DNA of 30,190 nucleotides, from NCBI GenBank assembly GCA_905215055.1, contig CAJMOH010000035.1, positions 1 to 30,190 of the forward strand, written 5' to 3'. This DNA is from an uncultured bacterium. Lineage in GTDB: Bacteria; Bacillota; Clostridia; Oscillospirales; Acutalibacteraceae. Below, one piece after another: positions 1 to 7,014 of this stretch. The first letter of the stretch is position 1. The number at the start of each line of letters is the position of its first letter. The notes under the pieces were generated by a model that ran no database searches, was not told the origin of the DNA, and saw only the letters and a list, made by a program, of their open reading frames with translations. The translations under genes and the position numbers were made by a program.

Positions 1-1535
1 AGCAGCTTCGTTGCCGGGTGGAATCGTTCTTTATGCTGTTTTTTCGCAGGAGCATTGGAAAGATGGAAGCGCTCCATATATTGCCGTACCGCTTGCAAAT
101 CTCGTTCCGAATGAACGGGAAATTCTATTTCTGCATGCCCATCCGACAGCCCAATGCAGCGGTCACACGCACCTGCAATTAGCTCAGGGTCGTGGGTGAT
201 GATGAGAACAGTCTTTTCTTTCCGCATCTCCCGGATCAGCGCCGCGCACCGCTCCAGACTTTCCGCGTCCTGTCCTGCTGTCGGCTCGTCCAGTATGACG
301 ATCGGCTTGTCGGATAGATACGCCATCATCAGCGTCAGACGCTGCATCTGCCCGCCGGAGAGGGAAAAGGGATGCCGGTCGCGGCAGTCCCATAGATCCA
401 TACTTTTCAGCAGCGCTTCCGTTTTTGCTTCAAACTCCGGTGTCACCGCATGGCCGTATTGCAGTTCGTGCAGGACGGAGCCTGTGAAGAACTGGAACTC
501 CGCCTCCTGAAGGATGAACAGCACTTGCTTTTGCAGCTGCTTTGGATTTTGCGGCTTTCCGAAAAGCATTATCCTGCCGCCGGAGGGGCGGTAAAGCCCT
601 GCAATCAGCTTGCCGATGGTCGTTTTGCCGCAGCCGTTTGCGCCCACAAGGCCGACGATCTCATGCTCACGGACGGAAAAGCTGACACCAGAGAGGGTAT
701 CTCCGGCCTTCCTGCCGTATGTATAGCGGACATCTGAGACGGCAAGCGCCGTCGGCGCGGTTTTCGGCAGCGGCTCTTTCTCCGGCACGGTGATCTCCGC
801 AAGGTCGAGCGTGCGCAGAGAAAGTGTTTGTCTCCGCTCCACTGAGAACGCCTTTGCCTCTGCGGCAGTGTATTTTCCTTTGATCTCGCCGTCTGCCATG
901 ACCCAAAATTCGTCGGCAATGTCGGCAAGATAGTAGAGCCGGTGCTCGCTGAGCAGCAGCGTTTTGCCCTGCTTTTTCAGGGCAAGCAGAATCTCTTTTA
1001 ACTGCTGCGTGGCTGCAAAGTCCAGATTGGCCGTGGGCTCGTCCAGCAGAAAAATATCTGTGTCCATTGCCCACGCGGACAAGATGGAGATGAGCTGTCG
1101 CTCGCCGCTGGACAACTCGTAGACATTGCGATCCTTCAGCCGCTCCAGATGAAAGATCCGGAAGGCCTCATCTACCCGCCGTCGGATTTTATCTTGCGGC
1201 AGACCGTGATTTTCAAGACCGAAGGCCACTTCATTGGAACTGTTCACGGTAAAAAACTGACTTCGCGGATCCTGAAATACCGATGCTGCCAGCTCGCCGA
1301 TCTCGCCGATACGCAGCCCGGCGGTGTCCTGTCCGTTCAGGCGGCAGAAGCCCTTCAGCTCTCCCTCGTAAAACTGCGGTATCAGTCCGTTGATGCACCG
1401 CAGCAGCGTGGATTTTCCGCAGCCGCTGCCTCCGCAGAGCACCACGCAGCGTCCCGCCGGGATGCTGCCGCCGACTTTTTGCAAGGTGGGCTGCTTTTCT
1501 TCTGCATATTGAAATTCAAATTCAAAATCTATCAT
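1..1535 (-). CDS. Double ATP-binding subunit of ECF-type ABC transporter (partial, C-terminus off the left edge)
   Basis: The reading frame is open from ATG 1535 to the window edge (511 codons), so the C-terminus is missing. It holds two complete ABC ATPase domains. Domain 1 has Walker A GGSGCGKST (35-43), signature LSSGERQ (141-147) and Walker B IFLLDEPT (161-168). Domain 2 has Walker A GANGCGKTT (298-306), signature LSGGQMQ (392-398) and Walker B IVILDEPT (412-419). Tandem ATPases on one chain with the FQDPRSQFF and LQEAEFQFF Q-loop motifs are typical of energy-coupling-factor importers (CbiO/EcfA, YkoD type) that power vitamin or metal uptake at the membrane. The substrate-binding S and the T component are not in the window and may follow to the left. 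It lies 87 bp behind the TetR gene, with a palindrome just upstream of its AAGAG ribosome binding site. The family is clear; the substrate is unknown. Confidence 0.88.
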   Translation of the reverse strand, partial: MIDFEFEFQYAEEKQPTLQKVGGSIPAGRCVVLCGGSGCGKSTLLRCINGLIPQFYEGELKGFCRLNGQDTAGLRIGEIGELAASVFQDPRSQFFTVNSSNEVAFGLENHGLPQDKIRRRVDEAFRIFHLERLKDRNVYELSSGERQLISILSAWAMDTDIFLLDEPTANLDFAATQQLKEILLALKKQGKTLLLSEHRLYYLADIADEFWVMADGEIKGKYTAAEAKAFSVERRQTLSLRTLDLAEITVPEKEPLPKTAPTALAVSDVRYTYGRKAGDTLSGVSFSVREHEIVGLVGANGCGKTTIGKLIAGLYRPSGGRIMLFGKPQNPKQLQKQVLFILQEAEFQFFTGSVLHELQYGHAVTPEFEAKTEALLKSMDLWDCRDRHPFSLSGGQMQRLTLMMAYLSDKPIVILDEPTAGQDAESLERCAALIREMRKEKTVLIITHDPELIAGACDRCIGLSDGHAEIEFPVHSERDLQAVRQYMERFHLSNAPAKKQHKERFHPATKL

Positions 1536-1555
1536 CGCAAACTCTTTTCTTATTA

Positions 1556-1571
1556 GTTAGCCATCTCTAAC
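1556..1571. promoter_or_regulatory. Candidate TetR operator GTTAG-N6-CTAAC upstream of the ABC gene
   Basis: This is a perfect 5-bp inverted repeat with a 6-bp spacer, GTTAG-CCATCT-CTAAC, 20 bp ahead of the ABC start codon. The same palindrome with a different spacer lies at 5085-5100. Binding by the adjacent TetR protein is inferred from position and from the shared motif. Confidence 0.5.
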
Positions 1572-1587
1572 CAGCAGTCGTAAGAAA

Positions 1588-1606
1588 CGGACGGATGGAC
1601 CGTCCG
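1588..1606. terminator. Short hairpin between the TetR and ABC genes
   Basis: A perfect 7-bp stem CGGACGG / CCGTCCG with a 5-nt loop, 17 bp past the TetR stop. On the minus strand it is followed by TTTCTT, so it could be a weak terminator or attenuator. A second operator is the alternative. Confidence 0.35.
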
Positions 1607-1622
1607 AATCAACTTTTCGGAT

Positions 1623-2231
1623 TTATTGCAAGGTATCGCATAGCTGCCGCCAGCCAGCGTTGGTGAAATCAAGGACTGCCTGTAAGCAGGTAAGCATTCT
1701 GCCTTCCTCCATATGCTGATCCAGCAGTTGGCGGAAGTACCAGAACTGTGAGCCCATCAAAAGACGGATCGCATCGGCATTTGGCGCTTTCCCATAGATA
1801 TGCGAAAAGAATTCCACCGTTTGTTCCGCTTTACGGTTCATCAGTTCATGCAGCACGGTTTCCATGGAGCTGCCATCGCTGCGGCAGAAAAATAAAGTGC
1901 AGTCGTCACGATGTTCGGTCAGCAGCCGAAAATATACTTGTTCCTCGGCGTTGATGGCGCGAAGGATATCCTCCGGCTGTGCGCTGCACTTTGCTTTTTC
2001 GTATTCTTCAGCGATGGGCGCAAACAAGGTCTTCATCGTCTCAAAAAAATCCTGAAGCAGACTGGCAAACAACGCGTCTTTATTCTTGTATCTTGTGTAG
2101 ATTGCCCCCGTAGTAACACCGGCTTTTTCGGCGATCTTGTGCAGAGAGGCTTTCTGAAAGCCGTAAGCAAGAAATTCCGAATAAGCAGCCTGAATGATCC
2201 CATCATCCAGGGAATGATCCCTATTGGCCAT
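1623..2231 (-). CDS. TetR/AcrR family transcriptional regulator
   Basis: A 202-aa protein of the usual TetR length. The N-terminal helix-turn-helix (residues about 10-60) shows the family pattern: AAYSEFLAYGFQKASLHKIA, then AGVTTGAIYTRYKNKDALF. The rest is the variable helical ligand-binding and dimerisation domain, rich in aromatic and acidic residues, so the ligand cannot be named. The start is ATG 2231, with GAGGAG 8 bases upstream. It has its own near-consensus promoter inside the end of the upstream hydrolase ORF, followed by a TTATCGATAA palindrome that may be its own operator. It sits between the methyltransferase operon and the ABC gene. Both carry GTTAG-N6-CTAAC sites, which suggests it is the local repressor of both units (inference). 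Confidence 0.9.
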   Translation of the reverse strand: MANRDHSLDDGIIQAAYSEFLAYGFQKASLHKIAEKAGVTTGAIYTRYKNKDALFASLLQDFFETMKTLFAPIAEEYEKAKCSAQPEDILRAINAEEQVYFRLLTEHRDDCTLFFCRSDGSSMETVLHELMNRKAEQTVEFFSHIYGKAPNADAIRLLMGSQFWYFRQLLDQHMEEGRMLTCLQAVLDFTNAGWRQLCDTLQ

Positions 2232-2265
2232 GTCTTCACTCCTCTGCGCCTAAATAATAACATCA

Positions 2266-2275
2266 TTATCGATAA
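2266..2275. promoter_or_regulatory. Palindrome TTATCGATAA, possible TetR autoregulatory site
   Basis: A perfect 10-bp palindrome starting 8 bases downstream of the TetR promoter -10 box. It also contains the stop codon of the hydrolase ORF. Its place near the transcription start fits repressor binding, but the sequence differs from the GTTAG palindromes. Confidence 0.3.
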
Positions 2276-3195
2276 CCAACATTATTATAGCGTTCTTTTT
2301 GCTGCTTGTCAATGCGAATTGCACACTGCTTTGCAAAAACACTCCTTGACAAATCTCGTCTCAGATCTGCGTACTGTTCCAGCCGCACCATCAGCGCCAG
2401 GTGGCCGCCGGTCAGGTCGGTGACCACCGTGGGACTTGGCATCAGGGCGATCAGGTCCTCCCGGCAGGCCGGGGTGAAGGTGGTGTCGTCCTCGGACAGG
2501 ATCAGCAGCACCCGCCCCTCCCACGGGGCAAAATCATTGCGGGTCATGCCAAAGTAGTGTTCTGCGTCACAGAGAAAGTCAATCATGTGCTGTTCATAGG
2601 GCTTGGTGAGCAGTTCCATCATAGCGCCGCACAGTTCCTCCATAGCGGCCTTTTCCTGGGCTGTAAAGCCATCGGTTTTCTTTTTCATCACCGCCCATCT
2701 CATCATCCGCTTGATGAGCGGAAACGGCAGGAAAGCAAGCCATTTTTTGAACTTCCGCTGGCTTTCGATTATCTTCATCAGATCCTGATACCCGGCCTTG
2801 CTCATGCTGCCGGACAGCGAGCAGGTGTTGGAGAGGACCAGCCCCTCCACCACTTCCGGGTGGCGGGAGGCGATGACCTGGGCCACTACGCCGCCCAGGG
2901 ACTGTCCCACCAGCCAGACCTTTTCCTTCAGGTGGCGGAGTAGTTCAGCCACGGCATCGGCAAACTCGCCGTTGTCCCCGAACTGGAGCTGATAGTCAAA
3001 GGTCAGCACCGAAAAATCCCTGGCGAACCGGGCAAAGTGCTTATAAAACAGGTCGGACAGCCCAATGCCGCCCGTGAGCAGGACCAGCGTGGCTTTGGCC
3101 TGGGGATTTTGATAGTAGCGATAGGTAAAGAGTTTCCCGCTGCTGACCGTGAAGGTGGCGGTTGGATAAACCCGGCGAAATTCTGCAAGTGTCAT
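2266..3195 (-). CDS. Alpha/beta hydrolase
   Basis: A 309-aa protein with the alpha/beta-hydrolase fold. The oxyanion region is LVLLTGGIG (37-45), the nucleophile elbow is GQSLGG with Ser99, a likely acid is Asp236 or Asp237 in LSEDDTTF, and His265 lies in GGHLAL. No signal peptide is seen, so it is probably cytoplasmic. The substrate (ester, lactone, amide or epoxide) cannot be told. The start is ATG 3195 with AGGAGG upstream, 13 bp past the stop of the preceding membrane-protein gene, so it belongs to the methyltransferase operon. The last 20 or so residues are basic, look unlike the family, and overlap the TetR promoter. They may be a read-through extension created when the TetR cassette came to lie there. 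Confidence 0.85.
   Translation of the reverse strand: MTLAEFRRVYPTATFTVSSGKLFTYRYYQNPQAKATLVLLTGGIGLSDLFYKHFARFARDFSVLTFDYQLQFGDNGEFADAVAELLRHLKEKVWLVGQSLGGVVAQVIASRHPEVVEGLVLSNTCSLSGSMSKAGYQDLMKIIESQRKFKKWLAFLPFPLIKRMMRWAVMKKKTDGFTAQEKAAMEELCGAMMELLTKPYEQHMIDFLCDAEHYFGMTRNDFAPWEGRVLLILSEDDTTFTPACREDLIALMPSPTVVTDLTGGHLALMVRLEQYADLRRDLSRSVFAKQCAIRIDKQQKERYNNVGYR
2284..2312 (-). promoter_or_regulatory. Strong sigma-A promoter for the TetR gene
   Basis: On the minus strand there is TTGACA (2312-2307), a 17-bp spacer, and TATAAT (2289-2284). Both hexamers match the consensus exactly. It lies inside the last 16 codons of the hydrolase ORF, so the regulator can be made independently of the upstream operon. 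Confidence 0.8.
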
Positions 3196-3208
3196 GGAAC
3201 TCCTCCTT

Positions 3209-3700
3209 TCAGATCCAGGTGAGCAGATACCCGTTGATTAAAGCAACAGCCAAAAACAGAAGAACTCCCCGCAGGAAAGCGTAAAAGTGTTTGCGGGGGT
3301 CCGCATATAATTCCGGACTTTCCTCGGTGCCGGAAAACCGCACCCGTTTTGTGTGCCGCCACCAAAGCAGGTCGATCACCAAAAAATCAAACAGATTCAG
3401 CGCCTGTCCTAAAAGCAGAGTGTTCAAAAAGTTGCCTGCAAAATATTCCTGCCGGGTGAGAAGCCCCATCGCAAACAGGAGCGCAGTAAACAAAAGCAGA
3501 TTTCCAGCGAAGATGGCCGCAGGACCTCGCTGCCGAATATTTCCTGATAGCTCCGGGCGGGCTTTCACAATCTTCTGTACCTCGTCCGGGTAAGTAGAAA
3601 AATTACGGATGTTTTTCTCGTCGCTCCCGGTGCCCAGCCAGCAAAAAGCCCAAAACAAGGAACACAGGAGCATACCCTCTGCCAGCAGCATTTGAACCAT
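3209..3700 (-). CDS. Small integral membrane protein, paralogue of the frameshifted gene at 4550-5061
   Basis: A 163-aa protein that I do not recognise as a named family. It has about four hydrophobic segments: residues 3-22 and about 63-80, 92-112 and 142-160. Between segments 3 and 4 lies a charged stretch, LLWWRHTKRVRFSGTEESPE. The frameshifted gene two places upstream has the same layout: NVCDLFFLDL against NLFDFLVIDL, then a K/R patch, then GTEGHPGY against GTEESPEL. The two are therefore diverged copies. It lies 14 bp behind the methyltransferase and 13 bp ahead of the hydrolase, clearly within one operon. A transport, anchoring or immunity role is possible, but nothing in the sequence decides it. 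Confidence 0.75.
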   Translation of the reverse strand: MVQMLLAEGMLLCSLFWAFCWLGTGSDEKNIRNFSTYPDEVQKIVKARPELSGNIRQRGPAAIFAGNLLLFTALLFAMGLLTRQEYFAGNFLNTLLLGQALNLFDFLVIDLLWWRHTKRVRFSGTEESPELYADPRKHFYAFLRGVLLFLAVALINGYLLTWI

Positions 3701-3714
3701 CTTCCATCTCCCGA

Positions 3715-4530
3715 TTATTTGCGCCCCGCCAGCATCCGGGAGTCGCCCAGCATCATCATGCCCGCCCGCCGGCGGGAGCCGAAGACCTCCGTGGCCGTGT
3801 CGATGAGGCGCACGTCCTCATAGCCCATGTCCCGCAGCTCCTGGGCGAAGGCCTCCATGTCTCCGTACGCCCGGGGCTTGATGTTGTCGTTGATGGCGAA
3901 CACGCCGCCCTTTTTCAGCACCCGCAGGGTCTCCAGCAGCAGCGCCCGTTTATCCGAACCCATGATGTTGTGATAGACATAGTTGCTCACCACGGCGTCG
4001 AAACTCTTGTCCGGGAAGTCCAGCTTGTTGGCGTCCCCATGCTGGAACCGGCACCGGGCGGCTACACCTTCGCTTGCGGCGTTTTTCTCGCACATAGTCT
4101 GGTTGTAGCCGAAGTCTGCGCCCCAATAGTCAATGCCCGTTACTTCTGCCTCCGGCCACATCAGGGCCGCCCGGATGGATAGAGCCCCGGAACCGCACCC
4201 CACATCCAGAAGCTGTCCCTGCCCGTCAAAATCCAGATGGGAGAGGACAACCAGGTGGGTCCGATCCATCATGCCGCCGCCCCCAAAGGCATACTGCCGC
4301 CGTATCCAGGCGCACCACAGGAGCAGCGCCAGCAGAATCACTGCGGCAATCACGAACACCACACCAAGCGCCGTGATATGGAACACCGCAAAGGACAGTA
4401 CCGCCAGTACCACAGACAGCGCCAAAAGGGCTCCCACCACATAGAAAACAGGGTTTGACATCCAGCTCCCGTAATGTTCCCCATGCGTCCCAAGGCGGAT
4501 CTCTTTTTGCTGGACTTGATTTTGCTTCAT
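3715..4530 (-). CDS. Membrane-anchored class I SAM-dependent methyltransferase
   Basis: Numbering here counts from an in-frame ATG at 4539. Two hydrophobic helices (residues about 31-53 and 56-77) are followed by a cytoplasmic Rossmann-fold methyltransferase domain. Motif I is LDVGCGSG (111-118) and motif II is VTGIDYWG. DANKLDFPDKSFDAVVSNYV gives the motif III/IV region, and LRVLKKGGVFAIND is the post-motif segment. I place the start at ATG 4530 (271 aa), because AAGGAG directly abuts the ATG at 4539 but is 9 bases from the one at 4530. Methyltransferases with this anchor probably act on a hydrophobic or membrane-bound small molecule; the acceptor is unknown. It stands between the two paralogous membrane proteins in the same operon. 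The fold assignment is firm; the substrate is open. Confidence 0.85.
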   Translation of the reverse strand: MKQNQVQQKEIRLGTHGEHYGSWMSNPVFYVVGALLALSVVLAVLSFAVFHITALGVVFVIAAVILLALLLWCAWIRRQYAFGGGGMMDRTHLVVLSHLDFDGQGQLLDVGCGSGALSIRAALMWPEAEVTGIDYWGADFGYNQTMCEKNAASEGVAARCRFQHGDANKLDFPDKSFDAVVSNYVYHNIMGSDKRALLLETLRVLKKGGVFAINDNIKPRAYGDMEAFAQELRDMGYEDVRLIDTATEVFGSRRRAGMMMLGDSRMLAGRK

Positions 4531-4549
4531 TTGAACCATCTCCTTATGA

Positions 4550-5061
4550 TCAAATTTTTTGCAGTAGCAGACACAATCCCGCCTGGGCCGCCGCCATGAG
4601 GGGGCACAGCAAGAGCGGCCACTGAAGCAGATGCTCCGGCAGAGCGTATCCCTTCATCCAGGCTTTGAACTCATAGCCGGGGTGCCCTTCGGTTCCTGGG
4701 CTGATAAAACGGCGTTTTGCTTTCTTCTGTATCAGCCAAAGGTCCAGAAAGAACAGGTCACAGACATTGACGACCATCCACTGGATATATCCCGTCAGGG
4801 CCAAACGCCAGAAGCCGGTTGTCCCGCCCTCCACAGTGCTGACCGCACCATAGAGAAGGAGGGGCAGCCACTCCCCGAAGCAGATCCAAAGCCGGTAAAA
4901 ACGGTTTTCGGCCTTTGTCGGCGGTTCTTCCGCCGCCTTGATGATGGCGGGCGATAGCAGGGAAACATCAGCCGGGGCCTATACAGCGCCACCGCCGCGG
5001 CGAACAGGTTAAAATAGGCCGCCATGGCAATCCCGTCCAGGGTGGTGCGTGTCCAATTCAC
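4550..5061 (-). pseudogene. Frameshifted small membrane protein, paralogue of 3209-3700
   Basis: Reading starts at GTG 5061 (GGGGG upstream) as MNWTRTTLDGIAMAAYFN, with a hydrophobic helix. It becomes nonsense after ALYRPRLMFPCY. A convincing continuation (AIIKAAEEPPTKAENRFY, then three more hydrophobic segments to the stop at 4550) lies in another frame. Adding one C to the CCCC run just before the break joins the frames into one protein of about 170 aa with the same layout as the 163-aa product at 3209-3700. It is the first gene of the operon, directly behind the regulated promoter. The defect may be a true loss, a phase-variable homopolymer, programmed frameshifting or a sequencing error in the C run; sequence alone cannot say which. 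Confidence 0.7.
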
Positions 5062-5084
5062 ATATATCCCCCTTTCACTTATAA

Positions 5085-5100
5085 GTTAGTATACGCTAAC
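5085..5100. promoter_or_regulatory. Candidate TetR operator GTTAG-N6-CTAAC in the operon leader
   Basis: A perfect inverted repeat, GTTAG-TATACG-CTAAC, with the same half-sites and spacing as 1556-1571. It lies between the operon promoter (5169-5197) and the first start codon at 5061. A repressor here would block elongation or a second, weaker start, since TATACT occurs inside it on the minus strand. Confidence 0.55.
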
Positions 5101-5168
5101 CAATATGCGCTTAGTATCCAGTATTCCGCCATCCCACTTAACTGCGCTGGGAGGGGAGTTCTTTCTTT

Positions 5169-5197
5169 ATTATAGTTAGCCGTAGGCAACTGGTCAA
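5169..5197 (-). promoter_or_regulatory. Regulated sigma-A promoter of the methyltransferase operon
   Basis: On the minus strand there is TTGACC (5197-5192), a 17-bp spacer and TATAAT (5174-5169). The spacer is GTTGC-CTACGG-CTAAC plus one base, an imperfect version of the GTTAG-N6-CTAAC palindrome, placed exactly between -35 and -10. That is the position where TetR-type repressors exclude RNA polymerase. Confidence 0.75.
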
Positions 5198-5292
5198 GAT
5201 GTGGATTCGAAAAAGAGGAGAACTCTATACCGGCACAGCCTGGGCCGATTGCACGTCCATTTTGTGCCGTAACGCAAGGAAAGAATCAGACT

Positions 5293-5318
5293 GGATGGCT
5301 ATCCACCTGGCCATCCAA
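5293..5318. other. Hairpin TGGATGGC / GCCATCCA
   Basis: An 8-bp perfect inverted repeat with a 10-nt loop in the gap between the DUF6076-like gene and the operon promoter. Its role is unknown. The TATCCAC motif in its loop recurs in the larger hairpin at 5345. Confidence 0.3.
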
Positions 5319-5344
5319 CCATCCAAATCCAATACATTTAAACG

Positions 5345-5376
5345 GGAACAGGCTATCCATGTGGATAGTCTGTTCC
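5345..5376 (-). terminator. Long hairpin at the 3' end of the DUF6076-like gene
   Basis: A 15-bp stem (5345-5359 with 5362-5376, one G-T pair) and a 2-nt gap, two bases past the stop codon of the 338-aa gene. The T-tract is poor (CGTTTAAAT), so termination may be partial, but placement fits a terminator. Confidence 0.55.
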
Positions 5377-5378
5377 TC

Positions 5379-6395
5379 TTACCCGCCGCAAATTTCCTGA
5401 ATAATAGCCTCTTGCCCAATCATCCAGTTCATAAATTGTACCGTAGATAACTCCCCGTTCTGAATCTGTTTTTTGCGCTGGCCAGCTTCCTTTCGGAATT
5501 GTTTTAGCGCACTTTGCGCTTTCTCCAATTGCTCCCTTGAGACATGGTTCTTTTCCAGCTTCTTGACGCGGTTGTACCAGAACATATACTCTCGCTTGTA
5601 GGCCTGCTCATACTCCGCCTCTTTGGATTTGCGGTCAAAACTCTTTCTTGCCGCCCTTTTACTGGCCTTGCGGCACCGTTCACTGCACAAGTTACTGCGG
5701 GCATCCGGGGCGAAGAACACCCGCCCACATTGGTTGCAGGTGCGCATGACCATGCCGGCATCCAGTATCCGCTGTCGGTAATAGATAAGAGCCGGCCGCA
5801 GGGAACCGCTTACCACCGCACATTCAAAGGGAACTTCTCCATGGGGATACCAAATCTCCAGCTTGGCGTCTTCCCGAGCATTCCACACGGGTACGACAGT
5901 CTTTCCCCATTTCCAGTTAGCCATCTCCGGCGAGTATTCCCCAAAGGGCAAGATCAGCAGCTGCGCATAATCCCGCAGGGCTGCTTCCGCTTTATGTTTG
6001 TCCCTTCCTCGACAGCAGCGCAGGTACATCTCCCAAATCTGAATGGCAGCATACAGGGCGGCGGCATTTCCAACGGTCAGCCGGGAGAGAAGCTCTGCCG
6101 CCTTTTGCTCTTGCTCGTCACGCTCTACCGTTTTCCTCGCCGACAGTGCCTCACAAAGGGCCCAAACAGCTTCTGTCCAGCCCTCGGCGGAGCTTTTCCC
6201 GAACTCGCACCAAAACGCCCCCAGCGGGCGGGTTTGGGCCAGATACAAGGGTTTATCCAAACTACGCAAAGCGGTCCCTACCTCGTATTCTGTTCCCAGC
6301 CACAAATGTTCCTTCAGCTGTTTGGTATTGACTCTCAATGCTATAACTACTCGCTGAGTCAAAGGTTCTTTATGTTCAAAGCGATATTCTTCCAT
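5379..6395 (-). CDS. DUF6076-like zinc-finger protein
   Basis: A 338-aa protein. The N-terminal two thirds is a mixed region without clear motifs. Residues about 223-245 form a zinc-binding unit, CNQCGRVFFAPDARSNLCSE followed by RCR (pattern C-x2-C-x13-C-x3-C). After it comes a highly basic, helical, coiled-coil-like tail with many K, R, E and Q residues (RKASKRAARKSF, KKLEKNHVSREQLEKAQ). This pattern resembles the DUF6076 proteins common in mobile elements of gut Clostridia; I name the family from memory with moderate confidence. A nucleic-acid-binding role is plausible but unproven. The start is ATG 6395 with GAGAGAAG upstream. It is read away from the recombinase and may be cargo of the same element. 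Confidence 0.7.
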   Translation of the reverse strand: MEEYRFEHKEPLTQRVVIALRVNTKQLKEHLWLGTEYEVGTALRSLDKPLYLAQTRPLGAFWCEFGKSSAEGWTEAVWALCEALSARKTVERDEQEQKAAELLSRLTVGNAAALYAAIQIWEMYLRCCRGRDKHKAEAALRDYAQLLILPFGEYSPEMANWKWGKTVVPVWNAREDAKLEIWYPHGEVPFECAVVSGSLRPALIYYRQRILDAGMVMRTCNQCGRVFFAPDARSNLCSERCRKASKRAARKSFDRKSKEAEYEQAYKREYMFWYNRVKKLEKNHVSREQLEKAQSALKQFRKEAGQRKKQIQNGELSTVQFMNWMIGQEAIIQEICGG

Positions 6396-6531
6396 TACTT
6401 CTCTCTTTCTTATGGGAATTATAATTTTACAAGTTATGATTTCTTATATCATACTGCAAAAGCCTTGAAATGGCAAGCTTCCTATGTTAGACTACGGCAT
6501 ACAATCTTTCCTACTTGGAGGGGGACTACAG

Positions 6532-6559
6532 GGGGTGGCAAGCTGACGCTTCCCACCCC
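6532..6559. other. Hairpin upstream of the small ORF
   Basis: A 12-bp stem with one mismatch (6532-6543 with 6548-6559) and a 4-nt loop. It is the first of several secondary structures in the leader of the recombinase region. Confidence 0.4.
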
Positions 6560-6568
6560 AAATCTCTT

Positions 6569-6818
6569 ACCAGCTGGGAAAGAAAAAGAGTATTACGGAA
6601 AAGGAGGGGTGTCCGGTAATCGAGCAGTTTTAGAAAATAAGGCAGGATCAATACCACAGTCAGCGGTGGAAAGCCTTGCCCGCACATTGCTTCCCCAGAT
6701 GCAGGCGTTTTTTGAAAGCGAACAAGGCAAACAGACGCTGAAAGAATGGCATGAAGAAAGGGAGCGGCACAGTTGAAAGTTCCCGCCGGGCTGGGAGAGT
6801 TTTTCTTTCCCAGCCGGT
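6569..6818. repeat. 19-nt inverted repeats flanking a small ORF
   Basis: The left arm 6569-6587 and right arm 6800-6818 are reverse complements at 18 of 19 positions (ACC-GCTGGGAAAGAAAAA core). The right arm is also the 3' arm of the terminator at 6785-6826, so the left arm could act as an anti-terminator. Alternatively the pair could mark a small mobile unit. Confidence 0.55.
6609..6776 (+). CDS. Small conserved-looking ORF ahead of the recombinase
   Basis: A 55-aa frame (VSGNRAVLENKAGSIPQSAV, then SLARTLLPQMQAFFESEQGK and a basic, polar C-terminus WHEERERHS). The composition is that of a real soluble alpha-helical protein, and similar IPQSAVESLAR-type small proteins are, as I recall, common next to recombinases in clostridial elements. 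GTG 6609 is the only credible start, but AGGAGG lies just 1 base away, so the true start or its use is uncertain. Function is unknown; a recombination directionality factor or regulator is a guess from position only. Confidence 0.5.
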   Translation: MSGNRAVLENKAGSIPQSAVESLARTLLPQMQAFFESEQGKQTLKEWHEERERHS

Positions 6819-6826
6819 ACTTTTTT
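6785..6826 (+). terminator. Rho-independent terminator after the small ORF
   Basis: The stem CCGG-GCTGGGA pairs with TCCCAGCCGG (10 bp with one bulged G), and six T residues follow at 6821-6826. It would separate the small ORF from the recombinase unless an alternative fold forms with the upstream arm at 6569-6587. Confidence 0.7.
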
Positions 6827-7014
6827 GATAGATTTGAGGCCGGAATTTGTATGGGTTGGTGATAGCTTTCTGGCAGCAGTTGTGGTAGTGTGTGGTGCTG
6901 GGAAAACGGTTTTCCAGCCGGTGACTGGTTTCGCAAGCATAGCGTCTGGATATCCACCAAACGCACCTTGGGAGAACCCAAACCCCTTAAAACAGACAAA
7001 CGGAGGTGATGTGG

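Noticed and set aside
5199..5450. Small plus-strand ORF between the operon promoter and the DUF6076-like gene
   Set aside because: It runs through two hairpins and into the antisense of a real gene, and its composition has no protein-like pattern.
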